Shown one piece after another: positions 13,512 through 15,541 of a DNA stretch of 15,541 bases. Source of the DNA: RGIG3102 sp964369915 (GTDB taxonomy: Bacteria; Bacillota; Clostridia; Oscillospirales; Ruminococcaceae); NCBI GenBank assembly GCA_964369915.1, contig CAYJGG010000048.1, positions 1 to 15,541 of the forward strand, written 5' to 3'. The first letter of the stretch is position 1. Each line of letters opens with the position of its first letter. The position numbers were made by a program, and so were the translations under genes. Below the pieces are notes generated by a model, which saw only the letters and a program-made list of their open reading frames with translations, made no database searches and had not been told where the DNA came from.

Positions 13512-14537
13512 CTAATTAGTTTCGTTTCTTAGCTGTCCACACGCGGCTGAAATATCAGTGCCAAGCCTTCTTCTTATAGTTGCATTAACATTTAATTCTT
13601 GCAATTTTTTTTGAAATTCTCTTATTTTATCATCATCACTAGATGAATATTTTGAGCCATCAACAGGATTAGTTGGAATTAAATTTACATGGCTTATAAT
13701 CCCTTTAAGTAAATCTTTTAATCTTTTTGCGTCTTCGCTTGTATCATTAATGCCTTTAATCATTGCATACTCAAACGAAATACGTCTACCTGTTATTTTA
13801 ACATATTCTTTGCACGCTGTCATCAATTCTTTTAAATTGTAAGCATTTGTAACCGGCATTGTTTTCTTTCTATCTTCATTTGTTGTTGCATGAAGTGATA
13901 TTGAAAGAGTTATCCCTAGTTTTAAATTTGCCAAATCATAAATTTTTGGCACAATACCACAGCTTGATAAACTAATGCTCCTTTGTGATATATTTTTGCC
14001 ATCTTTTGAAGATATAATCTTAATAAATGCCACAGAATTATCAAAATTATCTAGTGGCTCACCTATGCCCATCATAACAATATTATTAATTTTTTCATTT
14101 ATATCTTTTTCAGTTTCATATATTTGGCTTAATATTTCGCTTGCTGTTAAATTTCGAACAAGCCCATTTTTAGTTGATGCACAAAACTCACAGCCCATTC
14201 TACATCCAACTTGATTTGAAACGCAAATACTATTTCCGTGATCATATCTCATTAAAACGGTTTCAACAGCATTGCCATCATTTAATTCATACAGATATTT
14301 TATCGTACCATCTTTAGACACTTGCTTTCTTTTAATATTTAATTTTGGAAGAAAACAAGTAGATTTCAATTTTTCTCTTAGTGATTTTGAAATATTACTC
14401 ATCTCATCAAAATCACTTATATTTTTTTGATGAAGCCAAGAATATATTTGTTTTGCAACAAACTTTTTTTCATTTATAGAAACAATAAATTCTTCTAATT
14501 CTTCTAAAGTGTAGCTTTTAATATCCACAAATTCCAT
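13512..14537 (-). CDS. rlmN: Dual-specificity RNA methyltransferase RlmN
   Basis: A 341-aa radical-SAM enzyme that methylates C2 of adenosine 2503 in 23S rRNA and A37 in a set of tRNAs. The 4Fe-4S-binding cysteines are C112, C116 and C119 in GCRMGCEFCAST. A conserved Glu lies in AVETVLM (about 92), MMGIGEPLDN is at 155-164, SISLHA at 212-217 and LIPTNPVDGSKY at 286-297. The methyl-carrying resolving cysteine is C333 in ACGQL near the C-terminus. A CGQL ending, with no A2503 C8-specific hallmark I could identify, favours RlmN over the resistance relative Cfr. It starts 4 nt after the rsmB stop and leads to prpC, the standard Firmicutes order. Confidence 0.96.
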   Translation of the reverse strand: MEFVDIKSYTLEELEEFIVSINEKKFVAKQIYSWLHQKNISDFDEMSNISKSLREKLKSTCFLPKLNIKRKQVSKDGTIKYLYELNDGNAVETVLMRYDHGNSICVSNQVGCRMGCEFCASTKNGLVRNLTASEILSQIYETEKDINEKINNIVMMGIGEPLDNFDNSVAFIKIISSKDGKNISQRSISLSSCGIVPKIYDLANLKLGITLSISLHATTNEDRKKTMPVTNAYNLKELMTACKEYVKITGRRISFEYAMIKGINDTSEDAKRLKDLLKGIISHVNLIPTNPVDGSKYSSSDDDKIREFQKKLQELNVNATIRRRLGTDISAACGQLRNETN

Positions 14538-14541
14538 TTTA

Positions 14542-15541
14542 TCATACCTTTTCTAAAATTGCCACAAAAAAACCTTCTGTGTAGTATTTATTTTCGCTTT
14601 CATCAAAGTGCGGAATAAAGTTTATCATTTTATTATTTATTTCGCATCTTTTTGGAATTAATTTAGGCTCTACTAATCTAAATTCTTTATTTTCTAATAA
14701 AAATTTATTTACAATGCCTTCATTTTCATCTTTATTAATAGTGCAAGTAGAATAAATTATTCTTCCATTACTTTTAACATAATTCTTTGCGCAATCTAAA
14801 ATCTCATATTGTAATTTTGTTAAATCTTTAATATTTTCTAAATTTTTATATCTTAAATCTGGTTTTTTAGAAATAATACCTATCCCAGAGCACGGAACAT
14901 CAGTTAAAACAACATCGTAATTTTTATAAATTTCATTATAAACTTCGCCTTTATTAACTTCTGTTTTTATATTTGTAAAGCCTAGCCTATCAGCTCCATC
15001 TTCAATTAATTTTAATCTATTTTTATTTGGATCTAATGAAAGCACAACTCCTGTGTTTTCTAAATAGTTTGCCGCTGCAAAACTTTTTCCACCAGGTGCT
15101 GCACACATATCTAAAACTGAATAATCTTTTTTAATTTCAGCTAAAAAAACAGCATACTGACTTTCAAATCCTTGCACAAAGAAATACCCTTCATTAAAGC
15201 CTATTAAATTTGTTATTTTACTTGAATGATTTATAGCAATACAATTTTCAATTTCTGTTCTTTTAAATTCAATATTATTTTCTTTTAATAAATTTAAATA
15301 ATCTAAAACTGAAATTTTAGTTGTGTTAATATTTATATGTAAATCATGAGAAGCTAAAAACGATTTAAGTATCTGTTCTGTTTTTTCTTTATAATCCTTA
15401 TTTATTATATTAATTATTTCTTTACTAACTGAATAAGTAACTGATAATCTTTCTATTTCATTTTTAAATTTTTCATTTTCAAAAACAAATTTTTCACTCT
15501 TTCTTAAAACAGCATTAACCAAGCCTTTAGCACTGCTCTTT
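14542..15541 (-). CDS. rsmB: 16S rRNA m5C methyltransferase RsmB, N-terminus outside the window
   Basis: At least 332 residues of RsmB (Sun/Fmu), which makes m5C967 in 16S rRNA using SAM. The frame stays open to the window edge (KSSAKGLVNAVLRK on entry). That phrase belongs to the end of the NusB-like N-terminal domain, so the TTG at 15522 is internal and about 100 or more residues are missing. Visible in the methyltransferase domain are the SAM site LDMCAAPGGKSFAA (about 143-156 of the fragment), motif IV TDVPCSG with its cysteine (213-219) and motif VI IYSTCTINKDENE with the catalytic-class cysteine (about 266). The C-terminal GFFVAILEK is also typical. It heads the visible part of the operon, 4 nt before rlmN. 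Confidence 0.94.
   Translation of the reverse strand, partial: KSSAKGLVNAVLRKSEKFVFENEKFKNEIERLSVTYSVSKEIINIINKDYKEKTEQILKSFLASHDLHININTTKISVLDYLNLLKENNIEFKRTEIENCIAINHSSKITNLIGFNEGYFFVQGFESQYAVFLAEIKKDYSVLDMCAAPGGKSFAAANYLENTGVVLSLDPNKNRLKLIEDGADRLGFTNIKTEVNKGEVYNEIYKNYDVVLTDVPCSGIGIISKKPDLRYKNLENIKDLTKLQYEILDCAKNYVKSNGRIIYSTCTINKDENEGIVNKFLLENKEFRLVEPKLIPKRCEINNKMINFIPHFDESENKYYTEGFFVAILEKV

Noticed and set aside
15522..15541. Complete RsmB starting at TTG 15522
   Set aside because: The frame is open through the window edge and the residues upstream (KSSAKG) continue the conserved NusB-like domain, so the gene is cut by the window rather than short.

Overview
This is a strongly AT-rich window (roughly 30% G+C by eye) from a low-GC Gram-positive bacterium. 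The rsmB-rlmN-prpC-prkC-rsgA-thiN gene order, the PASTA-domain kinase, the lipoprotein signal of the BMP protein and the NupNOPQ-like transporter all point to Firmicutes, most likely an anaerobic Clostridia/Lachnospirales-type organism. I cannot name a genus from sequence alone. Almost everything lies on the minus strand, so the biological reading order runs from high to low coordinates. Only one gene is on the plus strand.

Right part (15541 to 9333): a housekeeping operon enters from outside the window. It encodes RsmB (16S rRNA m5C methyltransferase, N-terminus cut by the window edge), RlmN (radical-SAM methyltransferase for 23S rRNA and tRNA), PrpC (PP2C phosphatase), PrkC (PASTA Ser/Thr kinase), RsgA (30S assembly GTPase) and thiamine pyrophosphokinase. 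Genes are 4 to 26 nt apart or overlap, and the run ends at a hairpin terminator at 9284-9315. The rpe gene that commonly sits between rsgA and thiN in Firmicutes is absent.

Middle (9332 to 4178): a nucleoside ABC importer like B. subtilis NupNOPQ. A BMP-family lipoprotein has its own strong promoter and is followed by a strong terminator. A second promoter precedes the double-NBD ATPase and two overlapping permease genes. This layout should give more binding protein than membrane complex. The 292-nt region upstream of the lipoprotein gene contains an unusual set of nested and interleaved inverted repeats.

Centre-left (3466 to 4168): a single plus-strand gene for a small membrane protein of unknown role. 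It probably begins at a non-standard AUA codon. It shares a bidirectional terminator with the transporter operon.

Left part (3465 to 1): two consecutive IUNH-family nucleoside hydrolases, then rmuC, form a minus-strand operon with an extended -10 promoter. It is followed by a separately promoted tRNA-Leu(GAG). The transporter and the two hydrolases make a coherent nucleoside-scavenging module: extracellular capture, import, then cleavage to free base plus ribose. I see no CRISPR array, insertion sequence, phage gene or recognisable riboswitch, and no clearly novel multi-gene system. The best leads are the repeat-rich region upstream of the lipoprotein gene and the AUA-start membrane gene.
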